Source: Comamonas terrigena NBRC 13299 (GTDB taxonomy: Bacteria; Pseudomonadota; Gammaproteobacteria; Burkholderiales; Burkholderiaceae_C). From it: 64,000 nucleotides of DNA. Shown here piece after piece: positions 21,322 to 30,410 of the stretch (position 1 is its first letter; each line of letters opens with the position of its first letter). The stretch covers positions 2,561,001-2,625,000 of the forward strand of contig NZ_AP019749.1 in assembly GCF_006740045.1 (NCBI RefSeq), in the 5' to 3' direction. Below the pieces are notes generated by a model that was not told where the DNA came from, made no database searches, and worked only from the letters and a program-made list of their open reading frames with translations. The translations under genes were made by a program, and so were the position numbers.

Positions 21322-21369
21322 AAGCCCTCACCGTCAGAAAGTAGGTAGACCGGGGATCATAATTCACCC

Positions 21370-22272
21370 ATGACCGCTCCTTTGCAAGGCATTGCCACCC
21401 TCACCCACCTGGGCGTCATTCGCGCACAAGGTGCCGACGCCGCCAGCTTTCTGCACGGCCAGCTGACCCAGGACTTCGCCCTGCTGGACACCCAGCACGC
21501 CCGCTTGGCCGCCTACTGCTCGGCCAAGGGCCGCATGCTGGCCAGCTTCATCGGCTTCAAGACCGGGCCGGAAGAAATCCTGCTGCTGTGCAGCCAGGAC
21601 CTGCTGCCCGCCATGCTCAAGCGCCTGTCCATGTTTGTGCTGCGCGCCAAGTGCAAGCTCAGCGATGCCACGGCCGACTATGCGCTGTGTGGCCTGGCCG
21701 GCGACAGCGCAGCCCAGGCCACCGGCAACGCGGCGCCCTGGACGCTGCGCAGCGTGGATGCCGCCCATGTGGTGCAGCTCTACCCCGCTGGCGACACCCC
21801 GCGCGCGCTGTGGATCGCCCCGGCCGGCAGCGCTGTGCCTGCAGGCCCGGCCCTGGACAACGCCGCCTGGCTGTGGAGCGAAGTGGCCAGCGGCATCGCC
21901 ACCTTGAGCCTGCCGGTGCAGGAACAGTTCGTGCCGCAGATGCTGAACTACGAATCCGTGGGCGGCGTGAACTTCAAGAAAGGCTGCTACCCCGGCCAGG
22001 AAGTGGTGGCCCGCAGCCAGTTCCGCGGCACGCTCAAGCGCCGCGCCTACATCGCACACGCCGAACAGCCGCTGACCGTGGGCGCCGAAGTGTTTGCCGC
22101 CAGCGATGCCGAGCAGCCCGTGGGCATGGTGGTGCAGTCCGCCGCAGCCCCTGCGGGAGGATTCGATGCCATTGTCTCGCTGCAGATCGCCTCGACCGAC
22201 GAAGCCCTGAACGCCGGCGGCGTGGCCCTGGCGCTGCAGCCCCTGCCCTACGAGCTGCTGGCAGACATCTAA
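21370..22272 (+). CDS. ygfZ: Folate-binding YgfZ protein (tRNA modification/Fe-S repair factor)
   Basis: YgfZ is a folate-dependent protein needed for Fe-S enzymes such as MiaB. The diagnostic K-G-C-Y-x-G-Q-E motif is present as KKGCYPGQEVVARSQFRG, and the GcvT-like N-terminal segment DAASFLHGQLTQD is typical. The length of 300 residues is normal. It is divergent from mltG with 48 bp between the starts, an arrangement found throughout the Comamonadaceae as I recall. Confidence 0.93.
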   Translation: MTAPLQGIATLTHLGVIRAQGADAASFLHGQLTQDFALLDTQHARLAAYCSAKGRMLASFIGFKTGPEEILLLCSQDLLPAMLKRLSMFVLRAKCKLSDATADYALCGLAGDSAAQATGNAAPWTLRSVDAAHVVQLYPAGDTPRALWIAPAGSAVPAGPALDNAAWLWSEVASGIATLSLPVQEQFVPQMLNYESVGGVNFKKGCYPGQEVVARSQFRGTLKRRAYIAHAEQPLTVGAEVFAASDAEQPVGMVVQSAAAPAGGFDAIVSLQIASTDEALNAGGVALALQPLPYELLADI

Positions 22273-22472
22273 GCCAAGCCCCGGCGCAGGCACCCTGCAC
22301 ACTGCCGGGCGGTACGCACTGCCGCCCAGGCCACCGTCCGATCCGGCCACAGCTGCCGGGCGGCCGTGGGGCCACAGATTCTGGCTGACACGCTTTGACA
22401 AGCGCCGCCTCCATGCGCACCCTGGCAGCCAGGGCAGACTGAAGCTGCCCCGCCTGCAGCCAAGGAGCGCGC

Positions 22473-23168
22473 ATGCACCCCACCACGCACATCCCGCCCG
22501 CCACGCCGGTCACGCCCATTGCCCACACCGCCTGTGCGTTGCTGGCCCTGCGCACCTTCGGCCTGTACACCGACAGCCCCTTCCCCCAGCACGACTACCT
22601 GCTCGACCCCGTCTCGCTGGGTCTGGCCGGTCTGGTGGTGGCCCTGCTCACGCTGCGCTGGTGGCTGCAGGGGCCGCAGGCCATAGCGTTGTCGTCTGCA
22701 CCTGCGTCTGCATCGACATCTGCGGCGCCTGCATCTGGGTCCTCCGCCACGTCGGCAGACACCGCGGCGCCAGCGCCCAGCCTGGACGCCCCGCTGGCCC
22801 AGCTGAAAACGGCCATGTTCGCCGGCTTCTGGTACCTGGGCTACCTGTTCCCGCGCCGCAAGATCGCCGCCATCCTGCAGGAAAACCACCCGGGCCAGGC
22901 CAGCACATTCGACACGCACTTCGGCCTGTACCAGGGGATTGTGCAGATCCGCCACTTTCTGCTGGCCCACGGACTGGCCCTGCTGATGGCCGCCTATGCG
23001 CTGGGCGAAGGCGAAGCATTCACCGGAGGTGCCGTGGTGCAGGCGGTAGGCCCCGGCTGGATGCTGCTGTGCTGGAGCGTGTGCATCTACAGCAGCTGCT
23101 GGCTGTTGCTGGGCGCCGGCATGGCGCTGCGCCGCCTGGTGCTGCGTTCACGGCCTCCGGCAGGCTGA
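22473..23168 (+). CDS. Membrane protein of unknown function
   Basis: I do not recognise this 231-residue protein. It has about four hydrophobic stretches (VSLGLAGLVVALLTLRWW, AMFAGFWYLGYLF, FLLAHGLALLMAAYAL, WMLLCWSVCIYSSCWLLLG), so it is an inner-membrane protein. Residues about 70-105 are an Ala/Ser/Thr linker of low complexity (ASASTSAAPASGSSATSAD). A good ribosome site AAGGAG precedes the ATG by seven bases. Codon use looks native. No functional context from its neighbours. Confidence 0.75.
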   Translation: MHPTTHIPPATPVTPIAHTACALLALRTFGLYTDSPFPQHDYLLDPVSLGLAGLVVALLTLRWWLQGPQAIALSSAPASASTSAAPASGSSATSADTAAPAPSLDAPLAQLKTAMFAGFWYLGYLFPRRKIAAILQENHPGQASTFDTHFGLYQGIVQIRHFLLAHGLALLMAAYALGEGEAFTGGAVVQAVGPGWMLLCWSVCIYSSCWLLLGAGMALRRLVLRSRPPAG

Positions 23169-23260
23169 TTGCCGTCCCTGCCGCGCCCCCCAGGTTCCCC
23201 AACCTCCAGTGTCCCAGTCACCCACGTGCCTGGGCATCGCTGGGCCTGCCGGTGTCCGGC

Positions 23261-24115
23261 TTACAGCACCCGGCGCATGGTGATGTGGTCGATGCCGGCT
23301 TCGGCGTAGACCTCGCCTTCGGGTACAAATCCGGCGCGGGCGTAGAAGTTCTGGGCATGGCACTGGGCGTGCAGCACCACCTCGCGGTCGCCCCGGGTAC
23401 GGGCGGCCTCGACCAGGCGGTCCAGCACCTGGCGGCCCACGCGGCTGCCGCGCAGCTCACGGGCCACCGCCATGCGACCGATGCGGCCCACGCCGGGGGC
23501 ATCACTGACCAGGCGGCCAGTGCCAACCGCCTGATTCAGGCGGTTGAACGCCACCACATGGCGACAGATGGGGTCGAACTCGTCCATCTCGATCTCGGGC
23601 GGCACGCCCTGCTCGCGCACAAAAACGTCTACCCGCAGGCGCTCAGCGGAACGGCCCAGGTCGTTCCAGCTGCCCGACTCCAGGCGCACCATCTCTTCAC
23701 CGGCTTCAAACGCTGTGAGCAGATCGCGCAGCGCCTGGTGCACGGGCTGGGGCGTGCGTCCGGCGTCGGCAAACACGTACACCAGATGCAAGGTGTTCAG
23801 CAACTGGCGGCCCCGGAAGATGCCGCATTCAAACTGCAGCGAGGTGTTGCCTTGCTTGACGCAGCGTATGCCCACATCCAGCACATCGCCCATCACGGCC
23901 GCAGCGTGGTAGGTGACTTCGGCCTTCTTCACATACAGCTCGCCGCCCAACAGGGCCCAGCTGGCTTCATAAGGCATGGCGACCTGGCGCCAGTATTCGG
24001 TGACGGCCACGTCGGCATACATCATGTAATGCGCATTGAAGACGATTCTTTGCGCGTCCACTTCGGACCAGCGCACCACCAGACGGTGCTTGCAGCGGAA
24101 ATCTTCGAGTTGCAT
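23261..24115 (-). CDS. Fusion of YbgC/FadM-type acyl-CoA thioesterase and GNAT acetyltransferase
   Basis: Residues about 1-140 form a hotdog thioesterase (WSEVDAQRIVFNAHYMMYAD, then AEVTYHAAAVMGD), with the aspartate expected at the YbgC active site. Residues about 145-284 are a GNAT acetyltransferase of the ElaA-like type: RVDVFVREQGVPPEIEMDEF, RIGRMAVARELRGSRVGRQV (acetyl-CoA loop) and NFYARAGFVPEGE. The substrates are unknown. I chose the ATG at 24115; a GTG at 24127 is possible. Two acyl-CoA-using domains in one chain suggest linked handling of an acyl-CoA, but this is inference. Similar fusions may exist in relatives. Confidence 0.85.
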   Translation of the reverse strand: MQLEDFRCKHRLVVRWSEVDAQRIVFNAHYMMYADVAVTEYWRQVAMPYEASWALLGGELYVKKAEVTYHAAAVMGDVLDVGIRCVKQGNTSLQFECGIFRGRQLLNTLHLVYVFADAGRTPQPVHQALRDLLTAFEAGEEMVRLESGSWNDLGRSAERLRVDVFVREQGVPPEIEMDEFDPICRHVVAFNRLNQAVGTGRLVSDAPGVGRIGRMAVARELRGSRVGRQVLDRLVEAARTRGDREVVLHAQCHAQNFYARAGFVPEGEVYAEAGIDHITMRRVL

Positions 24116-24155
24116 GGCGATTCTCACAAAAAGGAAAGGGGGAAAGTGCTGACTC

Positions 24156-25220
24156 TCAGTGTGCGCCCAAAGCCGCTTTCAGTGCTTTGGCCGCATCGGC
24201 CTGCGCCTGGCGGGCTTCGGGGATGGCGCGGCCCATCTTGATGAACTCGTGCGTCACGCCGCGGTAGATCTCCAGATCGACCGCCACACCGGCCATGCGC
24301 AGCTTGTCAGCATAGGCCACGCCCTCGTCCACCAGCGGGTCCAGCTCGGCCAGGCAGATGAAGGCCGGAGCTACACCGTCCACGTCCGGGGCCAGCAGCG
24401 GGGCAAAGCGCCAGTCGGCGCGGTCGGCGTCGTCGCGCACATAGTTGCTGAAGAACCAGGCAATGCCTTCCTTTTCCAGCAGCAGGCCGTGGGCAAAGGT
24501 CTCGTGCGAATCCGTGTCCTGGTGGGCGGTGGTGCCGGGGTAGATCAGCAGCTGCAGCGCCAGCGGCAGGCCCGCATCGCGCGCCAGGATGGCACAGCTG
24601 GCGGCCAGCGTGCCGCCGGCACTGTCGCCGCCCACGGCCATGCGGGAGGTGTCCAGCCCCAGCGCCGTGCCTTCGGCGGCCAGCCATTGCAGCGCATCCC
24701 AGGCATCGTTGCTGGCGGTGGGGAACTGCCATTCCGGCGCCAGGCGGTAGTTCAGCGACACCACGGCGCAGCCCGCCTGGTGGGCCAGGCTGCGGCACAG
24801 CTGGTCGTGGGTGTCGATGCTGCCCACGGTAAACCCGCCGCCGTGCAGATACATCAGCACCGGCAGCGGCCGGCCCTCGCCCTCGCCCTCGCCCTCGCCT
24901 ACACCCTGTGCCTGCGCCTGCGCCTGGGGCGCATACAGGCGCGCGGCCAGCAGGGCGCCGTCGCGGGCGGGAATCTGCAGCTCCTCCACCCGCGGCAGCG
25001 CGATCTTGGCGATTTCCAGCACGCCGGCACCGGCCTCATAGGCCGCGCGGGCCTGCTGGGGCGTGAGCTGGTGCATATGCGGGCGGTTGGCCCGTGCCAT
25101 GCGGCGCAGCACATCGCGCATCGCAGGGGTCAGGGGGTACTGGGGCAGGAAGTCGGTGGCGTCGTTCACGGCGGACAAGGCAGTCAAGCGAGGGCAGCGC
25201 CACCACGCTTGCAGCGGCAC
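24156..25220 (-). CDS. Alpha/beta hydrolase, hormone-sensitive lipase family
   Basis: An esterase of the HSL family. The oxyanion-hole motif HGGG is in YLHGGGFTVGS, the nucleophile elbow is GGDSAGG, the acid is in ELDPLVDEG, and the histidine is in GVTHEFI. Residues about 100-116 are an AQAQAQ and GEGEGEGEG linker coded by short tandem repeats, placed just before the HGGG strand. The start is uncertain: a GTG at 25220 gives 354 residues, another GTG at 25169 gives 337; neither has an ideal ribosome site. Substrate unknown. The 226 bp upstream, to the divergent alcohol dehydrogenase, hold only promoters. Confidence 0.85.
   Translation of the reverse strand: MPLQAWWRCPRLTALSAVNDATDFLPQYPLTPAMRDVLRRMARANRPHMHQLTPQQARAAYEAGAGVLEIAKIALPRVEELQIPARDGALLAARLYAPQAQAQAQGVGEGEGEGEGRPLPVLMYLHGGGFTVGSIDTHDQLCRSLAHQAGCAVVSLNYRLAPEWQFPTASNDAWDALQWLAAEGTALGLDTSRMAVGGDSAGGTLAASCAILARDAGLPLALQLLIYPGTTAHQDTDSHETFAHGLLLEKEGIAWFFSNYVRDDADRADWRFAPLLAPDVDGVAPAFICLAELDPLVDEGVAYADKLRMAGVAVDLEIYRGVTHEFIKMGRAIPEARQAQADAAKALKAALGAH
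24874..24900. repeat. Hexanucleotide array (CCCTCG x4) inside the esterase gene
   Basis: Four perfect CCCTCG units run from 24874 to 24897, with a second small array of CCTGCG units at 24911-24925. They encode the Gly-Glu and Ala-Gln linkers. Six-base units keep frame, so copy-number change would vary linker length only. Confidence 0.9.
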
Positions 25221-25446
25221 GGCCTCCCTGAAGAGAGGGAAAGCTGTGCATCATGCAGCAAAAACACCGCCCTGGCGGGCAGACGGGCGTTGCCGCGGCG
25301 GGGGCTCCCCCTCTAACGGCCCTGCACTGTCGCGCAGTGGACGGTCTGCCCGCCCGCCTGCGGGTTACAGCGCTTGGCAGCGCCCCTGCCCCGCCCTACA
25401 TTGAAACGTTTTTCCATCTCTGGTTTGCTTTGGAGCGATTCCCCAC

Positions 25447-26583
25447 ATGGCTTTCATCAACTACGTCACCCAGATCCAGTTCGACTTTGGCGCCGTGAAG
25501 CTGCTGCGCCAGGAATGCGAACGCGTGGGCATCAGCAAACCGCTGATCGTGACCGACCCCGGCGTCAAGGCGGCGGGCATCCTGCAAAAGGCCGTGGATG
25601 CGCTGGGCGACCTGCCCCACGCCGTGTTTGACCAGACCCCCAGCAACCCCACGGAAGCCGCAGTGCGCGCCGCCGCAGCCCTCTACCAGGCCCAGGGCTG
25701 CGACGGCCTGATTGCCGTCGGGGGCGGCAGCGCCATCGACTGCGCCAAGGGCGTGGCCATTGCCGCCACGCACGCAGGGCCGCTGTCCCACTACGCCACC
25801 ATCGAAGGCGGCTCGCCCCGCATCACCGAACAGGTCGCCCCGCTGATTGCCGTGCCCACCACCAGCGGCACCGGCAGCGAAGTGGCGCGCGGCGCCATCA
25901 TCATCGTGGACGACCACCGCAAGCTGGGCTTCCACAGCTGGCACCTGGTGCCCAAGACCGCCATCTGCGACCCGGAGCTGACCTACGGCCTGCCCCCGCT
26001 GCTGACCGCCGCCACCGGCATGGACGCCATTGCCCACTGCATGGAAACCTTCATGTCCGCCGCGTTCAACCCGCCGGCCGACGGCATTGCGCTGGACGGG
26101 CTGACCCGGGGCTGGGCCCATATCGAGGCCGCCACCCGCAACGGCCAGGACGCCGAGGCGCGCCGCCAGCTGATGAGTGCCAGCATGCAGGGCGCCATGG
26201 CCTTCCAGAAAGGGCTGGGCTGCGTGCACAGCCTCAGCCACAGCCTGGGCGGCGTGAACCCGCGCCTGCACCACGGCACGCTCAACGCCATGTTCCTGCC
26301 GGCGGTGGTGCGCTTCAACGCCGCCGCCGACAGCGTGCAGCGCGAAGACCGCCTGAACCGCATGGCCCACGCCATGGGCCTGCGCAGCGGCAGCGACATT
26401 CCCGAAGCCATCCGCGACATGAACGCCCGCCTGGGCCTGCCCGCCGGCCTGGCCGCCATGGGCGTGGAGACCGGCTGGTATGCCCAGGTGATTGCCGGTG
26501 CGCTGAAAGACCACTGCCACGGCACCAACCCGCGCATCGCCTCGGCCCAGGATTACGAGGACATGCTGGCCACCTCGATGTAA
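25447..26583 (+). CDS. Iron-containing alcohol dehydrogenase
   Basis: A 378-residue group III (iron-activated) NAD(P)-dependent alcohol dehydrogenase. NAD-binding GGGSAIDCAKG and PTTSGTGSEVA are present, and the iron ligands are visible as Asp and His in GMDAIAHCMET, His in GCVHSLSHSLGG, and His in HHGTLNA. Substrate specificity cannot be told; relatives act on short-chain alcohols, 4-hydroxybutyrate or lactaldehyde. The ATG follows a weak GGAGCG site. It is transcribed alone, facing the AI-2E-type gene at its 3' end. Confidence 0.92.
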   Translation: MAFINYVTQIQFDFGAVKLLRQECERVGISKPLIVTDPGVKAAGILQKAVDALGDLPHAVFDQTPSNPTEAAVRAAAALYQAQGCDGLIAVGGGSAIDCAKGVAIAATHAGPLSHYATIEGGSPRITEQVAPLIAVPTTSGTGSEVARGAIIIVDDHRKLGFHSWHLVPKTAICDPELTYGLPPLLTAATGMDAIAHCMETFMSAAFNPPADGIALDGLTRGWAHIEAATRNGQDAEARRQLMSASMQGAMAFQKGLGCVHSLSHSLGGVNPRLHHGTLNAMFLPAVVRFNAAADSVQREDRLNRMAHAMGLRSGSDIPEAIRDMNARLGLPAGLAAMGVETGWYAQVIAGALKDHCHGTNPRIASAQDYEDMLATSM

Positions 26584-26584
26584 A

Positions 26585-26605
26585 CGGCCGGCGCAGGGCC
26601 GGCCG
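26585..26605. terminator. GC-rich hairpin between two convergent genes
   Basis: CGGCCGGC (26585-26592) and GCCGGCCG (26598-26605) form an 8-bp stem with a 5-base loop directly after the alcohol dehydrogenase stop. No T-run follows on either strand, so intrinsic termination would be weak. Confidence 0.4.
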
Positions 26606-26670
26606 GGACCAGATGGTCCTGCGCTGGCCATCACACTGGCAACCCCAGCGCTGCCAGGTCCGCCTGCCCC

Positions 26671-29247
26671 CTAGCTCGTCTCACCTGTCTCACCCGCCGC
26701 ACGCGGCCCGCCATCGGCCGGCGGCGATGGCGGCGGTGCCAAGGGCGGCGTACCCCCCGCACCGGGGGGCGCCGCGGCGGCGTCGGCCTGCACCGCCGCC
26801 ATCACCTCCTGCGCCATCAGGCCCAGCAGCGTCAGTTCTTCCGCGCTGATGCCACGCAGCGCATCGTGCAGGATGCACAGGCTGCCCAGCACCCGGCCCT
26901 TGCCATCCACCAGCGGTACCCCGGCGTAAAAGCGCACCTGGGCGGCGGCCAGCACCGGGTTGTCGGCAAAGCGGGGGTCGCGGGCCACATCGTTCACCAC
27001 CACCGGCGCATGGTCGTGCACCACATAGGAACAGATGGCCTGGTCGCGCGGCAGACCGGCCTGCTCGGGCGGCGTGCCGTCGGCCACCAGCAGCCCGCCG
27101 GGGGTGTGCACCCAGTCCCGGTCCACCAGCGAGACCTGGGCGTACTTCACGCCAAAGGCATGGGCGGCTTTCTGCGCCGCATCGTGGAACAGGCGCACCG
27201 GTGGGTGCTGCAGCAGGCCGCTGGCGTGCAGTGCCTGCAGGCGCTCCGCCTCGTCGTCGGGCAGCGCTGCGGGCACATGGCCGCCGGGCGCCGCCCCATC
27301 GGCGGCTTCCAGCTGCTGCAGGCGCAGCACCAGCTCCTGCACGCTGGTGACCACGGCCTGCACCCCCAGGCGCTGGGCCGTGCCCTCGCCCAGCAGGTGG
27401 CTGGGGGCGTTCCACAGCGCCAGCACCACCTGGATCCGGGGCGTCTGCTGGTGCAGGCGGCGCAGCCGCCGCAGGATGAAGCGCACCTGGGCCTGGGGCT
27501 GCGGGTGCAGCACGGACAGCACCAGCCAGCGCACGTCCTGCCAGCCGGCGATTTCGGCCTGCTCGATGGCGCTGCTCAGCGGCTGTCCGGCATGGCTGGC
27601 GGCATAGCCATGCAGCGCCAGGCTGTGGGCGGCCATCTGGGCGGCCAGGGCGTCCATGTCCCAGCGTGCTCCCACACAGTGCACCCGGCCGCTGCGCGTG
27701 GCGGCGGGCGGCGGGAAGGCTTCGTACAGCTCCTCCAGCAGCTCGTCCAGGCCGGAAGACAGCCGCAGCCGGTGCTCGGCCGTGGCGACATCGGCATAGT
27801 GGTTGCTGACCAGGCGCAGCGTGGAAATGCCGCCGCTGTCGTAGAAGCCCTGCACCGCCGTGGCGCGGTCGGCAGCACGGGTGGCCGGGCTGTGCTGGCT
27901 GGATTGGGGGCGCTCCGGCACGGCCGCCTCGATGGTGTGGACGGCCAGGTCCACGGCCTCTTCCACATCGTCGGCCAGCAGGCGCTGGTACAGGCGGTGG
28001 GGCAGATCCAGCACCGGCTCGCTGCCCAGCAGCACCTCCATGAACTGCAGCGACGGGATGTAGCGCCCCAGCACCAGCAGGCAGACCGTGAGCGGCGTGG
28101 ACAGAATCAACCCAATGGGCCCCCACAGCGCCGTCCAGAACGTGGCGGCCAGAATGATGGACAGCGTGGACAGGCCGGTGCTGCTGCCATAGAGCCAGGG
28201 CTCGATGACGTTGTTGCTCAGGAGCTCCAGCAGCAGGATCAGGCCCAGCGTCCACAGCAGCATCTCCCAGCCCGGGGCCACGGCAAAGGCCAGCGCCAGC
28301 GGGAAGATGGCCGAGATCAGGGGTCCCACATAGGGCACAAAACGCATCACCGTGGCCAGCACGCCCCACAGCACCGCCCCCGGCACACCGATGAACCACA
28401 GGCCCACGGCCATGGGAAAACCGTAGGTGACGTTGACGATGAACTGCATGCGCAGGTAGCTGCCGATGCGCTCGGACGCCTCGTCCAGCGCATCCGTGGC
28501 CACGTGCAGATTGCCCCCCATCAGCCGCAGCAAGCGGTCGCGCAGGCCATCGCGGTCCAGCAAAATCAGAATCACGAACAGCAGCACGATGCCGGCCGTG
28601 GCAATCGGGGCGCTGATCTTGGCCAGCCAGCCCAGCACCTGTTCCCAGGACCGGCCGTCCGGCCGCTGGATCTCCACCTTTTGCACCCGCTCCGGCGGGC
28701 CGGCGGCCACGGCGATCTCCTTTTCCACCGTGTCATAGGTCTTGATCGCCCCGTCCCACATGCTGGGTCCCTTGACCAGATTGCGCAGATTGCGCAGCTT
28801 CTTGCGGATCGTGCTCTGGTAGGTGGGCAGGTCGGCGCTGAGCTCGCTGACCTGGTTGGTCAGGTAGGCGCCCATGCCGCCCAGCCCGCCCAGCGCAATC
28901 GCCACCACCAGCAAGGTGGCCGCCATGCGCGGCAGGCCCCAGCGCTTGATGCGGCTGACTGCCGGGTCGAGCAGAAAACCCAGCAGCACGGCCAGGGCCA
29001 GCGGAATCAGGATGTCCCGCCCGAAATACAGGGCCGCTATCACCAGCGCGGCAATCAGCAGCCCCACCAGCAGGCGCAGCGCCGGCAACATGGCCGCCAT
29101 GGCTCCCAGCGCATGGGCCGTGCCGTGCGGCAGGGCCTCCTCGTTGCGCCAGCGCGCGGCACGCGCCGCAGACGGGTCGCGCGCCATCCGGGGCGGCCCC
29201 GAGGGGGCATCGGCGGCAGGAGATGACGGGGGAACGTGCTCGGGCAT
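26671..29247 (-). CDS. AI-2E family (PerM/TqsA-like) membrane protein with C-terminal signalling domains including GAF
   Basis: The N-terminal half (to about residue 410) is an AI-2E family permease: seven to eight membrane helices, with the family segments DILIPLALAVLLGFLLDP and FVPYVGPLISAIFP. The second half is cytoplasmic. Residues about 530-650 look like an alpha/beta three-layer domain resembling receiver or B12-binding folds (VHCVGARWDMDALA, WLVLSVLHPQPQA, RIQVVLALWNAP), but without clear phosphoacceptor residues. A GAF domain follows at about 690-830 (AQVSLVDRDWVHTPGG, RDQAICSYVVHD, FYAGVPLVDGKGRVLGSLCI). The end is Pro/Gly-rich. I chose the ATG at 29247; a GTG at 29277 adds ten residues. 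The exporter's substrate is unknown. Confidence 0.85.
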   Translation of the reverse strand: MPEHVPPSSPAADAPSGPPRMARDPSAARAARWRNEEALPHGTAHALGAMAAMLPALRLLVGLLIAALVIAALYFGRDILIPLALAVLLGFLLDPAVSRIKRWGLPRMAATLLVVAIALGGLGGMGAYLTNQVSELSADLPTYQSTIRKKLRNLRNLVKGPSMWDGAIKTYDTVEKEIAVAAGPPERVQKVEIQRPDGRSWEQVLGWLAKISAPIATAGIVLLFVILILLDRDGLRDRLLRLMGGNLHVATDALDEASERIGSYLRMQFIVNVTYGFPMAVGLWFIGVPGAVLWGVLATVMRFVPYVGPLISAIFPLALAFAVAPGWEMLLWTLGLILLLELLSNNVIEPWLYGSSTGLSTLSIILAATFWTALWGPIGLILSTPLTVCLLVLGRYIPSLQFMEVLLGSEPVLDLPHRLYQRLLADDVEEAVDLAVHTIEAAVPERPQSSQHSPATRAADRATAVQGFYDSGGISTLRLVSNHYADVATAEHRLRLSSGLDELLEELYEAFPPPAATRSGRVHCVGARWDMDALAAQMAAHSLALHGYAASHAGQPLSSAIEQAEIAGWQDVRWLVLSVLHPQPQAQVRFILRRLRRLHQQTPRIQVVLALWNAPSHLLGEGTAQRLGVQAVVTSVQELVLRLQQLEAADGAAPGGHVPAALPDDEAERLQALHASGLLQHPPVRLFHDAAQKAAHAFGVKYAQVSLVDRDWVHTPGGLLVADGTPPEQAGLPRDQAICSYVVHDHAPVVVNDVARDPRFADNPVLAAAQVRFYAGVPLVDGKGRVLGSLCILHDALRGISAEELTLLGLMAQEVMAAVQADAAAAPPGAGGTPPLAPPPSPPADGGPRAAGETGETS

Positions 29248-29531
29248 GGGGGATTCGGCAGACAAGGACGGTGACACTGGAATTGCACTGCGACCGGCGG
29301 GCCGCAGCTGTCAGCCGGTTGCCCGACTGTGGTCCGTCCATTTCAAAGCTTTTTGGCCGTTGACACAATCCACAGCGGCACCAGCAGCTATCACTTTAGG
29401 GATTTGCCGCCTGCGGGGCGCCGATGGCCGTACCGGCAGGCTGCCGAGCTGCGGGGCTGCCTGTCGCCCGCTGGCGGGCCGGCCGCCCGCGCGCAGGCAT
29501 CCCCGGCAGGGACAGCACTACAGCGTGCCGC

Positions 29532-30329
29532 TCAAAAACCGGAATGCATCCAGCGGGAAGTGTCCTGCTGCATCACCACATCCATGTCCAGCCCCATGGC
29601 CACCCCCACCTCGGAAGGGAAGGACAGCGCGGTGCTGCGCTCGTCCCACTGGGCGGCCTGGGTGCGGATGCGCCACACCGCCAGGTGCAGCACGCCGGCC
29701 ATGGGTTCGAACTGGTCGAAGGCCAGCGGATTTTCCATGCACTGCAAGCTGTCCACCAGCTCGCGCGGCAGGCGCCACTGCTTGAGCAGTGCCGCAGTGG
29801 TGTGCGTGGCGCAGTGCCCCCAGTGCCGCTCCTCCATGCGCGCGCGGCGCGGGTCCCAGATGTCCATGGCCTCGTCCAGCGGCGCGGTCGCCACCGACTG
29901 GGTGTGGTGCAGCATCAGTTGCCCCATGCCGTGCAGCAGCCCGGCGGCATAGGCGGCGCTGCCGTCCATGTGGGCCATGCCCGCCAGGGAGCGCGCCAGC
30001 TTGGCCGTCATCAGGCTGTACCGCCAGAACGGCTCCAGCGCCATGCCCTGCACCACCCGCACTGCCATGCCTTTCTGCGCCCCGTTCACCAGCATGCGCA
30101 GCTGCGACACCCCCAGCAAGGCCAGCGCCTGGGGGATGCCGCGCACCATGCCCGCCATCTGGTACTCCGGCGAATTGGCCAGCGCCAGCAGCTTGGCGGC
30201 CAGCACCGGGTCGCAGCCAAACAGCTGGTTGACGCGGCGCAGATTGGGCATGTCACTGAGCAGCTCGCTCAGCAGCAAGGCCACAACCCGCGGCTGGCAG
30301 GGCAAGGCAAGGTCTTCGGTGGTCTGCAT
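29532..30329 (-). CDS. HDOD domain protein
   Basis: HDOD domains are non-catalytic HD-related modules found in signalling proteins. This 265-residue, single-domain protein shows the family pattern: PNLRRVNQLFGCDPVLAAKLLALANSP (in part), the ALALLGVSQLRMLV helix, and AAYAAGLLHGMGQLML, which carries His and Gly but not a full HD metal site. It lies downstream of the two-component genes on the same strand, with an 81-bp AT-rich gap that may hold its own promoter. Its target is unknown; a link to motility or c-di-GMP control is common for this family but not shown here. Confidence 0.87.
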   Translation of the reverse strand: MQTTEDLALPCQPRVVALLLSELLSDMPNLRRVNQLFGCDPVLAAKLLALANSPEYQMAGMVRGIPQALALLGVSQLRMLVNGAQKGMAVRVVQGMALEPFWRYSLMTAKLARSLAGMAHMDGSAAYAAGLLHGMGQLMLHHTQSVATAPLDEAMDIWDPRRARMEERHWGHCATHTTAALLKQWRLPRELVDSLQCMENPLAFDQFEPMAGVLHLAVWRIRTQAAQWDERSTALSFPSEVGVAMGLDMDVVMQQDTSRWMHSGF

Positions 30330-30410
30330 GCAAAAAGTGAAGGGAAAGTGCGGACTGCGGCAAGCATAGCCGCTGTCTTTACATTTCTACACAAACTCAT
30401 TGACCACAGA

